This document shows, piece after piece, positions 21,188-35,528 of a DNA stretch of 64,000 nucleotides; position 1 is the first letter of the stretch; the number at the start of each line of letters is the position of its first letter. A model generated the notes under the pieces. The model was not told the origin of the DNA and did no database searches. It was given only the letters and a program-made list of their open reading frames with translations. The position numbers and the translations under genes are program-made. The stretch is from Dactylonectria macrodidyma (taxonomy: Eukaryota; Ascomycota; Sordariomycetes; Hypocreales; Nectriaceae), in NCBI GenBank assembly GCA_020744425.1, contig JAGMUV010000003.1, positions 1,240,001 through 1,304,000 of the forward strand, written 5' to 3'.

Positions 21188-24100
21188 AACGGCGCTGCTA
21201 CTGCGACAAGTCCTCCGGACTGGTTTTGTGCCCATTTTGCACCCAATACTGCACTCATCTCGACTGAAGATGGTACCTTACCTTGCCCGTCTGCGGGTCC
21301 ATCTGGGGCGTTTTAATTTTGGGTAACAGGGGAGTGCGGATGCGGACTAGGGGTATCCTTGGCGCCTCCAACACCAAAGCCTAGCGCCGAGAATGGTGCC
21401 GTCATCACTAGCGGAAGCTCTCTGATGGCGCTCATGGCACAATGTTACGAATGCAGCAACCACTAATGATAGGCAAGCCCATCAATACCCATTATTGACT
21501 ATTGATAGGGCAAGACAGCCTCCTGAGACAGGCGACTACAACAACCGCCGCCGGGGAACAGCGAAGATCCGAGTTGGCGGCAGTGTCCATCCCGTCAAGT
21601 GGTAATTAGGGCATCCATGTAGCGGTAGGGCATCCTCCCATCGGTAGGGTGCCATCCAAGACATCCACGTTTCCCTCCACGCTCTCTCTAACCTATCCCT
21701 TGCGACGCACCGCCTCGTACGGGTGACTTGGATGCATCCGACCTGTCAAGAAACTCAGACCTACCACCAATTGCCTCACGAGTCACTGGCCCCAATCATG
21801 TCGCACACAGCGGGATGTTCCTGCAGGTCATCCCCTCTCCCTACCTCCGAGAGGGCCTCTCGACACCCTCACATCGCATTAAGTCCCTCCTTACATGGCC
21901 TCGACTCTGACCCGATCATCCTCCACATGCGCCCGCGCGGGTGCTATTCCATTTCCACAACACCATCTTGTACAGTACCCACGTGAACTAGATTGTCTAC
22001 CCAGGTACCAACTTACTCGTACCTCTTCTGCTGCTTCACTCTTGGCTCAGTCATTCGCATCCCGAGATGGCTTTGCCCGCACGACCGCGAGTCAACCAAC
22101 ACTCCAACACCTGACCAAGGAACCGTCTAGGTCTAACAGTCTCTGCTTTTGAGCTGCGCATCAGCCCGAAAAAGAAAAATGGCCGCTGGACGCTACTCTG
22201 GGTCGTTTTAGCGTACGCGCCGGTCATCTCGGCTGCTCGTCGTCTGTGCGCCTTCCAGATTCATGAGCAAATCAGTCAGCCATCTGCGACAAACCCGAAC
22301 TGCCAACCCTTGTTTACCAGTTCCCGATCAATCCACCGATATCATCAGCAATCCCACCAAACACGGCCTACTTTGTGCGATAGAAACACACATCAATGCA
22401 GCAGCAAACATCTGTACAGTTGGAGTATAACTGGGGGGGTCGTGTTGCTTCTCATTCCGCGTGCAGTTACATACAAAGTTGCTGCAGCCAACACTTCCTG
22501 GGAACTCCCCAGCCTTGGTTTGGCTGCTTTATTGCCAGCAAAGCACCAGCTTCCACCACTAATAATCACCCATTGGAGGCTTGGAAGAAGACAATCGGCT
22601 GAGACCTTACTCGAGCTCCAGCTGAGCCTCTGATCCTACTAGCCGGGCACCAGAACGCCTCAACGAAAGGTGGCTTGGTCTCTTCTTCACCCATACTTCT
22701 CATCGCCATAATCTCGTCCGGTCTTTCACCTTCCCTACGCTCGTCCGCAGCGCGTCACCTACACGCGGCGGTAGCATCTCTCCGCCCCGCCAGCCCCTCC
22801 AACCCCAAAGCAGTAGGTAGTTACTTGCTTCTTCGTCCGAAGCACACCGTCCGGCAAACCGCTGGCTGAAACTGACCATGGATACCTTGTCACCGCTGTG
22901 CAGTGTTGCATTAAAGCCCCAGCAAACCCACGAACGCTCGCATGTTTCTTAAGGAACAGATCAAGGCTCCTTGCACTAGTGGGGGCATTGGAGGGAAACG
23001 CGGCCTAGCCATCCCATTGGTCCGTCTCTGAAATCGCCGACGCGCGCCTGGGAGATGACGGTTCAATGGTTGAAGACACAACACATCCGACGGCGTATGA
23101 TAACGAGACACTGCTGCCGGCGATAATCCCTCACTTTCTATTTATGTGGTAGTAGCAAACAAATAAGCGTTTGTGTCTCGCCTACGTCCGGACCGCTTGA
23201 GGTTGTCGCCATCGAGTTATGTGGGGGTTTTGTTCAATCATGGTCGTCGCAAGTTCGCGCGACTGGTTCACACAACGAAAGAGGAAGCCCTATGAGGTAC
23301 ACACAAAGAACAAGCCCTAACACTGAATAGTTGATCATTATTACAGCCACAAATCCTCGCATCTTCCCCGAAGTTTATGCACACATAACATTCATGCGCA
23401 CGAAAATAACCGCGACTCAATGCACGCGGAGAAACAAGGTTATTCAATTCCCCATCTAGACCGAGTAATTTCCCATCCTCCACCGGTCCCCTGCTCAACC
23501 GACCAGGTGCTCGTTTCAAAGTGAGCTAGGTAAAAGTCGACTGAACAGGGTTTATCCAGTCCCGGACTGAAGTACAACGTATGCGGGCTTGCAACAAGCT
23601 CGTATCAGCAGAGTCATCCGTCGTCAAACCAAGCGATGCTTGATCGGAGCATTTCACAGCGTCAATGGCGAACCATTATGGGGGCGACAGTCGAGAGACG
23701 CCGCGCGGATCCTGGCAATCAGGGTGAATATGGTCGAGGGCCGGGTGATACGGCGTGGCATGAACTCGGACTATTCGTGATCGCCAGAATAGGAGAGGCT
23801 GGTACGCCATTCATCATGGCATTGTGTGCACAATCACAAATAAACGACGGCGGCCGGGTCGGGCCTCAGCCGGAGCTTCAACGGGTGGGGCCGCCTCCGG
23901 TCTAAGCTCCGCATACCTACCCAATCCATCCGACCGCTTGCCAATATCGAAGACTCAAGTGCTGCTATCCCAGGCTGAAAACTGGACATCACTCTCAAGA
24001 AGAGAGGAAAGAACGGCATGTCGATTTCCACTGTTCACATTAAGCTAACGCCATGCGCTTCTTACAAACGTCATGTACCCATGCTAACTGTACCAAGCAT

Positions 24101-25945
24101 ACCCTATGCACCCAGACTCAGAGGCGCTGCTTCCCGATCCCCTAAAGGAGAATGAGACTATGTAGCCCTCGGCGTCTATAGCTCATTCTTAATCATGAGT
24201 GGCCCGCGATATGCAATCTCCTTGGTGCCTATGGCCATTGATTCATGACACCTGAGCACGCTGACGGCCCATGGGTAAGGACGGAGCCCTGGGAGGTTCG
24301 GCTGCCCACCTAGTGTGATTTTATCTTCAGGCTCAGACGTCATTTGTTAGTGAGTGGGACATTCGGTTTGCGTGATAGCTCACTCGAGATCCATTCTGAC
24401 ACCATTCATATATGTTGCCAGGTCGTGGTCGCTCACAAACACATCGTGATTGCGTCTCAAACCTCAAACACATATTAGTAGCTCTATACAACTATGCCCA
24501 TTGAAATCATTACATGGAATACAGTTAGATGTTTTCGGCTCCTTACTAGACGGTTTGGAAGTGCTCTTTAGAAGCATATCTCTCCATATCTAGTTTTTTG
24601 GGGGGGATATATGTTGCATAGAAACTAACATCCACCAGCATTGGGATGATAGGCCCATCGGCCAGCTTTCTTGCTTTTATCATCATGGTATTTATTACTC
24701 TGTGTGATAACAAGAGCATTCCTGATAGCGTTGGATGAGAATCCGCACGGTAGATATTTGAAGTCGCCGTGAACAGCACCTCACACTTGACTTTCCGATT
24801 GCTAACTGGTCAAACTTGCGGCATAGTGCATTTACAGATCTAGATCTTAGGCATTTTCTGCCACAAATCAATCAGCTTCCCTGTGGAGCTGACTTCATGT
24901 TAAGTAGAAGGTCATTATTGGTCAATATTGGTCAAACACGCCCGCCTTTGCTGGCAGACGTCCCGCGCTTCACATGCCCTCAAGTTTTGAGAATGGGGAT
25001 AAGTTTCCTCTTCTCGTAAATCAGCGCCTTATAATCTAGCATCTGGAATTGGAAGTGCGCTGCTGACAGTCCTTGTTGTGATATTAAACCCAACGCTCTC
25101 GCAAATTGTAAATCGCAAATCGCTCTACATCCAGGGCAGTCCGTTACAAAAACTGCGTTTAGAAATAATTTATATGTCATACTCCGAGGAATATTCACCT
25201 GGGCAAGGCTCTATGGCATCAAAGATATGCTTCCAGGAAGTTGCAAGTGCCCTGTGTTGGTACCGGTTTTAGGAGTAGACGAATGCAATTATGAAAACTA
25301 CCCTATACTATGGCATTGACAGAATATTTCTTCTGCTAACGAAATCTGAAGGGCTGGAAGCACTCTGACAACATGTTAGACTGTCCGCTCTTGAGTGGCA
25401 GAAATTAGTACCACAATGTCGGTTTCTATGTAAGGGCGAGGTATGGTCCCGACGCTGCATACCGTAGGGGGTGTTGGGTCAATCGGGGTTCAAGTCATTG
25501 TTCAGCCTGCCCAGATGAAATATTAGAGAGGAAGCCTTTGAAATAGTCGCCTAGATGATCTCGGCCTTGTTTCTCTTTCTGGAGCGGTTGGTAAATCCGT
25601 TTGGGAGCAGGTGGCTGAGACCACTTTCGCGCTCATTCAGTAAATGTCAGAGCGATGATGGCTCTCATGCATTAGTCGAACACTGACTTAGTTGTCACCT
25701 ACTACCACAGTACATTGACAACTCCCCACCAGGGAGATTGTGATTTCCCAGCAAGAATTACTGAATGATAGTGAGGGCCGCTAATTGAAGCCACGTTTTG
25801 AGATATAGCAAGCCCTTACGGATCTAGTGGCACCGAAGAACATATGAACGGCGTTGTCTGGCATGAATTTCAGAGGTGATGAGCCATTGAGCTTGCAAGA
25901 GACATGCTTTCAATCGCTGAGATCTTCATAAGGTTATGGGCCTGA

Positions 25946-26143
25946 AGAATTTGTCCTTCCACAAGCTGGTTGCTAAGTTATTTTTTACCTCTTCTATCTG
26001 AGTATGGAGACACCACGGATGTGCACAGTTTGTGGGTTTGGGGAGTCTTCCAAGTCCCATCAACACAGTCTCTCTTACTAGACGCCGTGGTTAAGCTGCG
26101 CGAGGCCGACCTAGAGCTGGCTGCATCCACTGAAGCCGCCTAG
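25946..26143 (+). pseudogene. coding-like fragment without a start (gene relic)
   Basis: An open frame of 65 codons ends at TAG 26141-26143 and has no ATG. Its last half is GC-richer than the surrounding AT-rich block and reads as ordinary protein (LLLDAVVKLREADLELAA near the end). No splice acceptor leads convincingly to an upstream exon. I do not recognise the family. It may be the 3' exon of a lost gene. Confidence 0.3.
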
Positions 26144-26609
26144 CCCTTGACTTTAAACATGATCATCCGCACCTGAGGTCTTCCTGACTGTAGTCGTTTA
26201 TTATCGTAGGTCGTTATAGTATTGAGTGAAGTCTAGCATCCCTTGCAAATGTTGAAGCCTTGGGACGGCGAGGCTGGGGTAATGTTAGACCTCGAGGGCT
26301 ATGAGTGACACCTAAGTTGCAGCGCTGGAGTACACGAGGCCCGCTTCTGTGGGCTGGAAGCTTCAGGGTCGTAACCATTGAAAAAGACAACTAAAATTCT
26401 ATCACACCCTATTTGCCCGATATGATTGCTGTCTAGTTCGGTTCATGCAGCATGGACCAGTTTGGTGGGCCGAGGTTCGACCCCTCCCAAGATGGAGTCG
26501 CTCTTCAAGGGGCCGAGCGTCCGGATAGAGTCCCCCCAAAGGTTGGCCCATTTTCTTTCGACTAGGTTGAAATCTAAGTACCAACATCACAAGTACACAA
26601 CAATTTTCC

Positions 26610-28727
<2,118 letters not shown>

Positions 28728-30020
28728 ATGTTCGACGGAACAGCTGCTACTACCCCAAACATTCGCAGAATCACCCACAAGTTCAGACTCGACACTCACC
28801 CGGCCGCTTCTCTCCAATCGCCGTCCATTATCAGCATGGAATTCTTCAGGAAGACCTTCTCGGGAATTTTTGGTGCGGCCCGTGTCTCGTTAGACCAAAG
28901 TCGGACGGCGTTTTATGCTGCTAATGAAGTTTGGGAGGCAAACCAAATGGCGATGGCCGTAACAAACTGGACGACATTCCAGACGAAGCCTCGTTGGAAC
29001 AGCACTGGCAGGAAGAGAACGAAGAAGAAGAGAAAACAGAGAGCTGCGGGGCGGGGAAATCCACACGAGAGTAGCCATCAATCTATGATATTGAGAGGCA
29101 CACCTGCGTCACTCTTCATTCAGACACACGACGCTGCTTTGGCCGAGGCTTCCTTGGCCTGCAGCATGCCCGAGTCACCGTCAGAACTCATCCTTTGGGT
29201 GGACGGCTCGGTAGGGCCGTTTGGGGATGCTAGTTTCGCTGGCTACGCCTCGGTGTTCAAGCGAGCCGGAAGCTGGGTTCGGATGGTCAGTCGCAGGGTG
29301 GCACCAAGGCAAGGCAGCAATAGTACAGAACTTCGGGCCATTGAACTTGGGCTCAACTTCGCCTTGCAGGTGGCTACGGGCGTAAACATGGGGGCCGGCA
29401 AACTGCGAGTGGTGAAGGTATTCACCGACTCTCTGTGTTCAATCCAAGGGCTCGTCGAGCTGCAAGTTTTATTCTTTCATGGCAAGATGCCCCGTCAGAG
29501 GTTTAAGAAAAGACCCGAATTTTTCGAATTGCTTCAAATCGTGGCGCAGATGACGCGAAGTCTGGAGCAAGCCGGCGTGCGGGCCGAGCTGCACTGGGTG
29601 CCGCGAAACAGGGTCGAGGGCAATATAGTGGCAGACAAGGCCGCGGGAGTGGCCAGACTTTCCGAGAGCCTGACATCGAGTGATCTGGTGCAGCTCGACT
29701 GGGATCTCGAAGCTGAAGCGCAAATAGGGAAAGCCGAAACCGTAGGGTATGAGTCAAGATCGTGCATTGGAATTTGCTGTTGTGAGCACGGAACTGACGG
29801 GGTTTGCAGAGGACTTCGGCGACGGCTCTTGGTCTCGAACAAGGTCATGGCGGAAACCGTTGGCTTGTATCTTCCCCTGAGAGGTAATGAGCCGGTGTAT
29901 TATGGGCCTATTTATGAACCAAGCCACCAGGAACCGGGACAGAACCAGGAGCTGTTCCAGACACAGCAGGAAGAGATACTAGCACCAGATACCCACCAGA
30001 TGCGAGAAGACGAGATGTGA
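28728..30020 (+). CDS. stand-alone RNase H-domain protein
   Basis: One open frame of 430 residues; ATG 28836 (MEFFRKTFSGIFG) is a possible later start. A basic stretch (GRKRTKKKRKQR, about 93-105) resembles a nuclear localisation signal. The RNase H fold spans about residues 155-310: LWVDGS (first Asp), NSTELRAIELGL (Glu), KVFTDSLCSIQ (Asp) and HWVPRNRVEGNIVADKAA, which ends in the last Asp. The four acidic residues that bind the two metal ions are therefore all present. By family knowledge such domains cut RNA in RNA:DNA hybrids; single-domain genes of this type are common in Pezizomycotina and may derive from retroelements. A 63-bp intron-like segment at 29747-29809 (GTATGA, CTGAC, TGCAG) is in frame, so splicing would give 409 residues. 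The glutamine-rich tail continues in frame for 38 codons past the TGA. Confidence 0.72.
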   Translation: MFDGTAATTPNIRRITHKFRLDTHPAASLQSPSIISMEFFRKTFSGIFGAARVSLDQSRTAFYAANEVWEANQMAMAVTNWTTFQTKPRWNSTGRKRTKKKRKQRAAGRGNPHESSHQSMILRGTPASLFIQTHDAALAEASLACSMPESPSELILWVDGSVGPFGDASFAGYASVFKRAGSWVRMVSRRVAPRQGSNSTELRAIELGLNFALQVATGVNMGAGKLRVVKVFTDSLCSIQGLVELQVLFFHGKMPRQRFKKRPEFFELLQIVAQMTRSLEQAGVRAELHWVPRNRVEGNIVADKAAGVARLSESLTSSDLVQLDWDLEAEAQIGKAETVGYESRSCIGICCCEHGTDGVCRGLRRRLLVSNKVMAETVGLYLPLRGNEPVYYGPIYEPSHQEPGQNQELFQTQQEEILAPDTHQMREDEM

Positions 30021-30551
30021 GACGACCACATGGAAGACAACCAGCCGCAAGATAATCGGATGCACAAGAACCAGGGCGCAAAGGATACAGCCGCAAGAGA
30101 CTCAGATCCAAGAACCCCCAACCCTTGGCGGAGCTAGCACCACAGCTCGGGACCGAGTTGCCAGAAATCGAACCACAGTGAGACCAAAAGCCACGAGGCG
30201 ATTCAATCGCCCCAGTTGCAATAATGCGGAATGAGAACGGAGCGAGCACATGCTCATTCTCCTGAGCGGAGACATTCTCATGGTGCATAGGAAAAGCAAA
30301 CGAAAGGTTTGCCCGGAGACCGAGACGGCATTGGCCTTCGACCCTGTTGAAGCGACCTTGAAGTAACTGGACACTCACGGACTTCGGTCTTTTGAAGTCA
30401 GCGAGCGACGCACTTATTAATCCATCAGGACTGCAAGCATGACCTTTTCGTACAACGGGCGTCATGCTGGCCCCCCTTCCCTGGCCAGCCCTACACATGC
30501 CCAATGACGAACCAGCGGTCTTAATCTCAGATTCACAATGTCCGCGCGTTG

Positions 30552-30584
30552 GGGTCCTCTACTACGTAGTGCTACGTAGGACCC
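30552..30584. repeat. nested palindromic element
   Basis: Outer arms GGGTCCT (30552-30558) and AGGACCC (30578-30584) enclose two self-complementary units, ACTACGTAGT (30561-30570) and CTACGTAG (30572-30579). It could be the end of a small inverted-repeat element or a protein-binding site; no target-site duplication is evident. Confidence 0.5.
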
Positions 30585-31055
30585 TGGTCGGCGATCCATT
30601 CTCCCGCTACTCGCGTTGACGCGAAGCTCCGACTCTCCGACATTGTGCACCAAACGCACTAAATGCACCAAAACGCATCAACGTCTTATTTCCTAAAACG
30701 GCAACGCCCACTCGATGTGATGGGCTCAGGCTTCTCGCTCGCTTGGGCTCTTGGCGCGCGAGGCTCCGACCGCCGATGGATCGGCTCTAACATTGTCAAT
30801 TGTCCGTTTCCAATGCGCATTGTTGCAGCATGGACTGAAGAAGGGAGATTTTTTTTTGGTGTTATATAGATGGGCCTATTCTGCAGGATCAATGACGATG
30901 GCTTTCTTGTTGTTCAGATCCAACTCAACCTTACATCGAGTCCCAAACAGCTCTCCGGAATAGAGGTCTCTTACATCAAGGTCGAAGCTATCACTAGCAC
31001 CACTAATAAGACCACTGCAACAACACCAACCTGATTATCACCACCGGACTCCTAA

Positions 31056-31083
31056 CACCACCACCACCACCACCACCACCACA
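31056..31083 (+). repeat. (CAC)n microsatellite in a 5' leader
   Basis: About nine CAC units lie 37-64 bp before the DUF3112 start codon, so they are probably in its untranslated leader. Confidence 0.75.
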
Positions 31084-31119
31084 ACCTTCCTTCCAGTCTC
31101 CAACTAGCACACCATCGCC

Positions 31120-32198
31120 ATGTCGTCACAATCAGGACAGGCCCAATCAGTGAGTTTCCTCCTCACCAACTACAACTACAACTACATCAGCATCAGTCAA
31201 CTAACACACTCCTCCTGCAGGGCCCTCCGTATCTTCCCACGACCGCCGGTCTCGGTGGCCGCCCGACCCCATCCGTCGATGATCCCATCAGCGGCGTCCT
31301 GCTGGCTTTATTCGTCGCCGGCGCCATCCTCAACATGACAATCTTCCAGCTCAACAAGCGCCGCAGCCACAAGTTCCTCCTCTCTGGCCTCCTTTTCGGC
31401 TTCTGCATGGCCCGTATCAGCGCCAACGTCCTGCGCATCGCTTGGGCTTCGTACCCAAATAACGCCAGACTCGCCATCGCCGCGCAGGTCTTCGTCAACG
31501 CCGGTGTCGTTCTCCTTTTTGTCGTCAACCTCATCTTTGCCCAGCGCATCCTCCGCGCCTACCATCCGCACATCGGCTGGAGCAAGCCTGCCACCTTCTT
31601 CTTCCGATTCTTGTTCTTCAGCGTCGTGGCCAACCTCATCATGGTCATTGTCGCCGTTGTCTACAGCTTCTATACTCTCGACCCGACCACCCGCTTGCAG
31701 CTCCGCAAGATCCAGCTCACTGCCGTCACTTACCTAGCGATCCTGGCCTTTCTGCCCCTGCCCATCACTGGTATCAGCATCCTGCTCCCTCGCAAGGCTC
31801 CCATGGACAAGTTCGGCCAAGGTCGCATGCGCACCAAGATCGGCCTGCTCGTCTTCACCGCGAGTCTCCTCACTCTGGGCGCTGCTTTCCGAGCTGGCGT
31901 TGCTTACCAGATCCGCCCTATCACCAACCCAGCTTGGTACCACCACAAGGCCTGTTTCTACGTCTTCAACTATGTCATCGAGCTCATCGTCGTCTACTCC
32001 TATGCGCTGTCCCGCTTCGACCGTCGCTTTCACATCCCCAATGGCAGCAGTGGCCCCGGTGCCTACTCCAGCGACTCTACCGTCTCCGACGACCGCATCT
32101 ACCGCGTCAACACCGAGTCTGAGGTTTTTGGCAACGACGAGCGACCTCGACCTCACCAAGAGCACCAAAAGGAAGAGCACATGAGCGAGTCTGTCTAA
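31120..32198 (+). CDS. DUF3112 seven-helix membrane protein
   Basis: Two exons, 31120-31149 and 31221-32198, give 335 residues (71-bp intron, GTGAGT...GCAG). The N-terminus is MSSQSGQAQSGPPYLP. Seven hydrophobic segments follow, beginning with SGVLLALFVAGAILNMTIFQL; conserved-looking features are the loop NKRRSHKFLLSGLLFGF, ARISANVLRIAW, and a basic PRKAPMDKFGQGRMRTK loop between helices five and six. The C-terminal 75 residues are hydrophilic and rich in Ser, Asp and His (PRPHQEHQKEEH). The pattern is that of the fungal DUF3112 family, sometimes listed as GPCR-like; no ligand or function is established. It stands alone on the + strand, with a CAC-repeat leader upstream. Confidence 0.85.
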
Positions 32199-33068
32199 TT
32201 GCACGACTGACCGCATCCGCACAACGGCACAACTCTGCCAACTGTTTTTTTATCGTCAAGAGGAATTCGAGGTTTAGCTGGACATGTATAATAGGAATGC
32301 TTGCGGGAAAGCTGCTGCTCTTGACTCAGACTGTGTCAAAAATAGGAGGAAACCAAGGTAGATGGATGGATGACTTATGAAATAACCTAATCGGATGATC
32401 TCACGGTTGTCGTACGCAAATAGACTGTATATTCAATCACAACTCTGAAACACAATTGAGTACCCTTGAAAATCTTGTCAGAGATAGAAGTGAGATGGGA
32501 ATCAACAGCCTCGAGGTAATTGTCGCGTGCTTGAGCAACACCTGGCTGAGGTAAAATATTTCCCAACTGTTCAAATCGACGTGAAACTGAAGACTTAAGA
32601 TAGTATCCACTTACAGGTAATTAGAAGTCAAGATTCGTTGGGCAGGGAATATGGAAAAAAACACAAGGGGGTCGTTGGTAATACACAGCTTCATTTCATG
32701 CGACACTATTCTTTCTTTCTCTTGTAGCGTGGAATCGATAAGGCGTATCTAAGCAATCGTAGGGGCAAGGCCTTCTGCTCATGCATGCCGATGGGAAAAA
32801 GAAAGAACCCCCCTCCTCCAGCCAGGGATGATGTGCGCCTGAGAACGTCTCACCCGGATTTTCGCCTATGTCTTATTCCCACAACGTTTGATGACTCGCC
32901 ACAAGCGATGATGCAGATTCGTACATCCTGCAACTGGGACTTTGTCGTCTGGGAGGGATTTTTGCGTAAAATTGTACAAGAACAAGCACAGCCCTCGGCG
33001 CTGTTGCTTTGCGGTTCGCGACCGGGTCGGAAGTTTGTGCTTGGTTGGACATGGGTATACGGGCAGGA
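32199..33068. other. intergenic between convergent DUF3112 and PP2A genes
   Basis: Holds the 3' flanks of both genes. The centre is AT-rich; short open frames on both strands are without support. Confidence 0.6.
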
Positions 33069-34498
<1,430 letters not shown>

Positions 34499-35528
34499 GG
34501 TTCTTGGGGGCGTCTAGGAGGCGGTTGAGGGAGGGAAGAGCTGGAGGAGAATGACGTTGTGTTGGCGTTGACGTTGCGGTCACGCCTGAATCGCCAGCGG
34601 TGGGGCACGGGGGCACAAAGGCGGCGTCAGGGGGCGGAGGCGGGCGGACAGCAAAAAAAAGATGTGAGTTGGAGACGAAGGTAAAGCGTGGGACGAGATC
34701 GCTCGAAAGGACGGCAGTGGTTTTGAGTCGTGGGACGCACAAGGCCGGTTTGTTGGCAGAATGGGGTTGAGTAGGTGGGTAGAGATGAGGGAGAGAGGGA
34801 GGGATGTCGATAGTTGGGGGGGAGCGCTCCAAGTCCAGGTTCAGCCTTGGGCTCAGGATTGTCTCCTCCACGTTTTCGCTTAATCTCACTGTGCAGTGTG
34901 GCGGGAATCACAAGTGGCACACAGTGGCGACATCACTGGCTGTGGCGGGTGCACACTGAAAAGATTGGTTGAGCTGGCAGCTGCTGGCTGGGCTGGTTGC
35001 GGGAGCTGCACGGACCGCCTCCTAATCATCTCCCCCGCTGTACCTCCATGGCATTGTGGCGTTCGCAGCTATTAGCATAGGTCATCAAAATCCTCAAATT
35101 CATACCCGTCCTAGCAAGCAGTTTGAGAAAAGAAACCAAAAAGATCAATAAGAATACATTTGTCCAACAACATGTCTCAAATCAATTACCACTCTTGTAT
35201 CCAACAAGAGCCTTTTGTCTCGTAGCTCTTCTCCAAGGTTCCACCCTCAATTGCAAGTCTTGACCTAAACAACTGCCCGATGGCCTGCCAACACTACCTC
35301 ACATGCCAGAGCATATCAACACCAAACTCCTTCAATTCTCCCCCAGGTGATAAAGAAAGCTCAGTAATCAAGTTACGACACAGATAGTTGGCCAGACACA
35401 GACGGTCGCACTATCAGCTGACAAATTTTCTGGCCCAATCGCGTCTGTCCAATAACCCCAACTCCGTGAAGCCTTGCAACTCGTATATAAGCTCTGTTCA
35501 TGTTCACACTGCCACATTACTCGTCACT
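34499..35528. other. intergenic: PP2A promoter and EXO84 3' flank
   Basis: The first 500 bp upstream of PP2A is strongly purine-rich on the + strand (pyrimidine-rich leader on the coding strand). The right part is AT-rich flank of EXO84. No further gene. Confidence 0.55.

Larger units (their letters stand above)
20117..26609. other. gene-free stretch, right third AT-rich with decayed fragments
   Basis: From 20117 to about 24000 base composition is ordinary and no open frame shows family or splice support; the first 1 kb is the SH3-gene leader and promoter. From about 24300 to 26600 the sequence is AT-rich and littered with stops. Inside it are two stretches with coding character: 25464-25517, which reads as a nucleotide-binding GGVGSIG segment, and 25946-26143, an ATG-less open frame of 65 codons. 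Both look like remains of genes rather than working ones. A three-copy 8-bp tandem repeat (AACGAGAC) lies at 21164-21187. Confidence 0.55.
30021..31119. other. intergenic: RNase H 3' flank, palindromic element, DUF3112 promoter
   Basis: 30021-30138 still has coding character in the frame of the gene before it. A nested palindrome is at 30552-30584. From about 30900 the sequence is the C-rich leader of the DUF3112 gene, with a (CAC)n microsatellite. No other gene seen. Confidence 0.55.

Noticed and set aside
26461..26500. GGTTCGACCCC resembling a tRNA B box
   Set aside because: No matching A box, acceptor stem or cloverleaf could be built around it.
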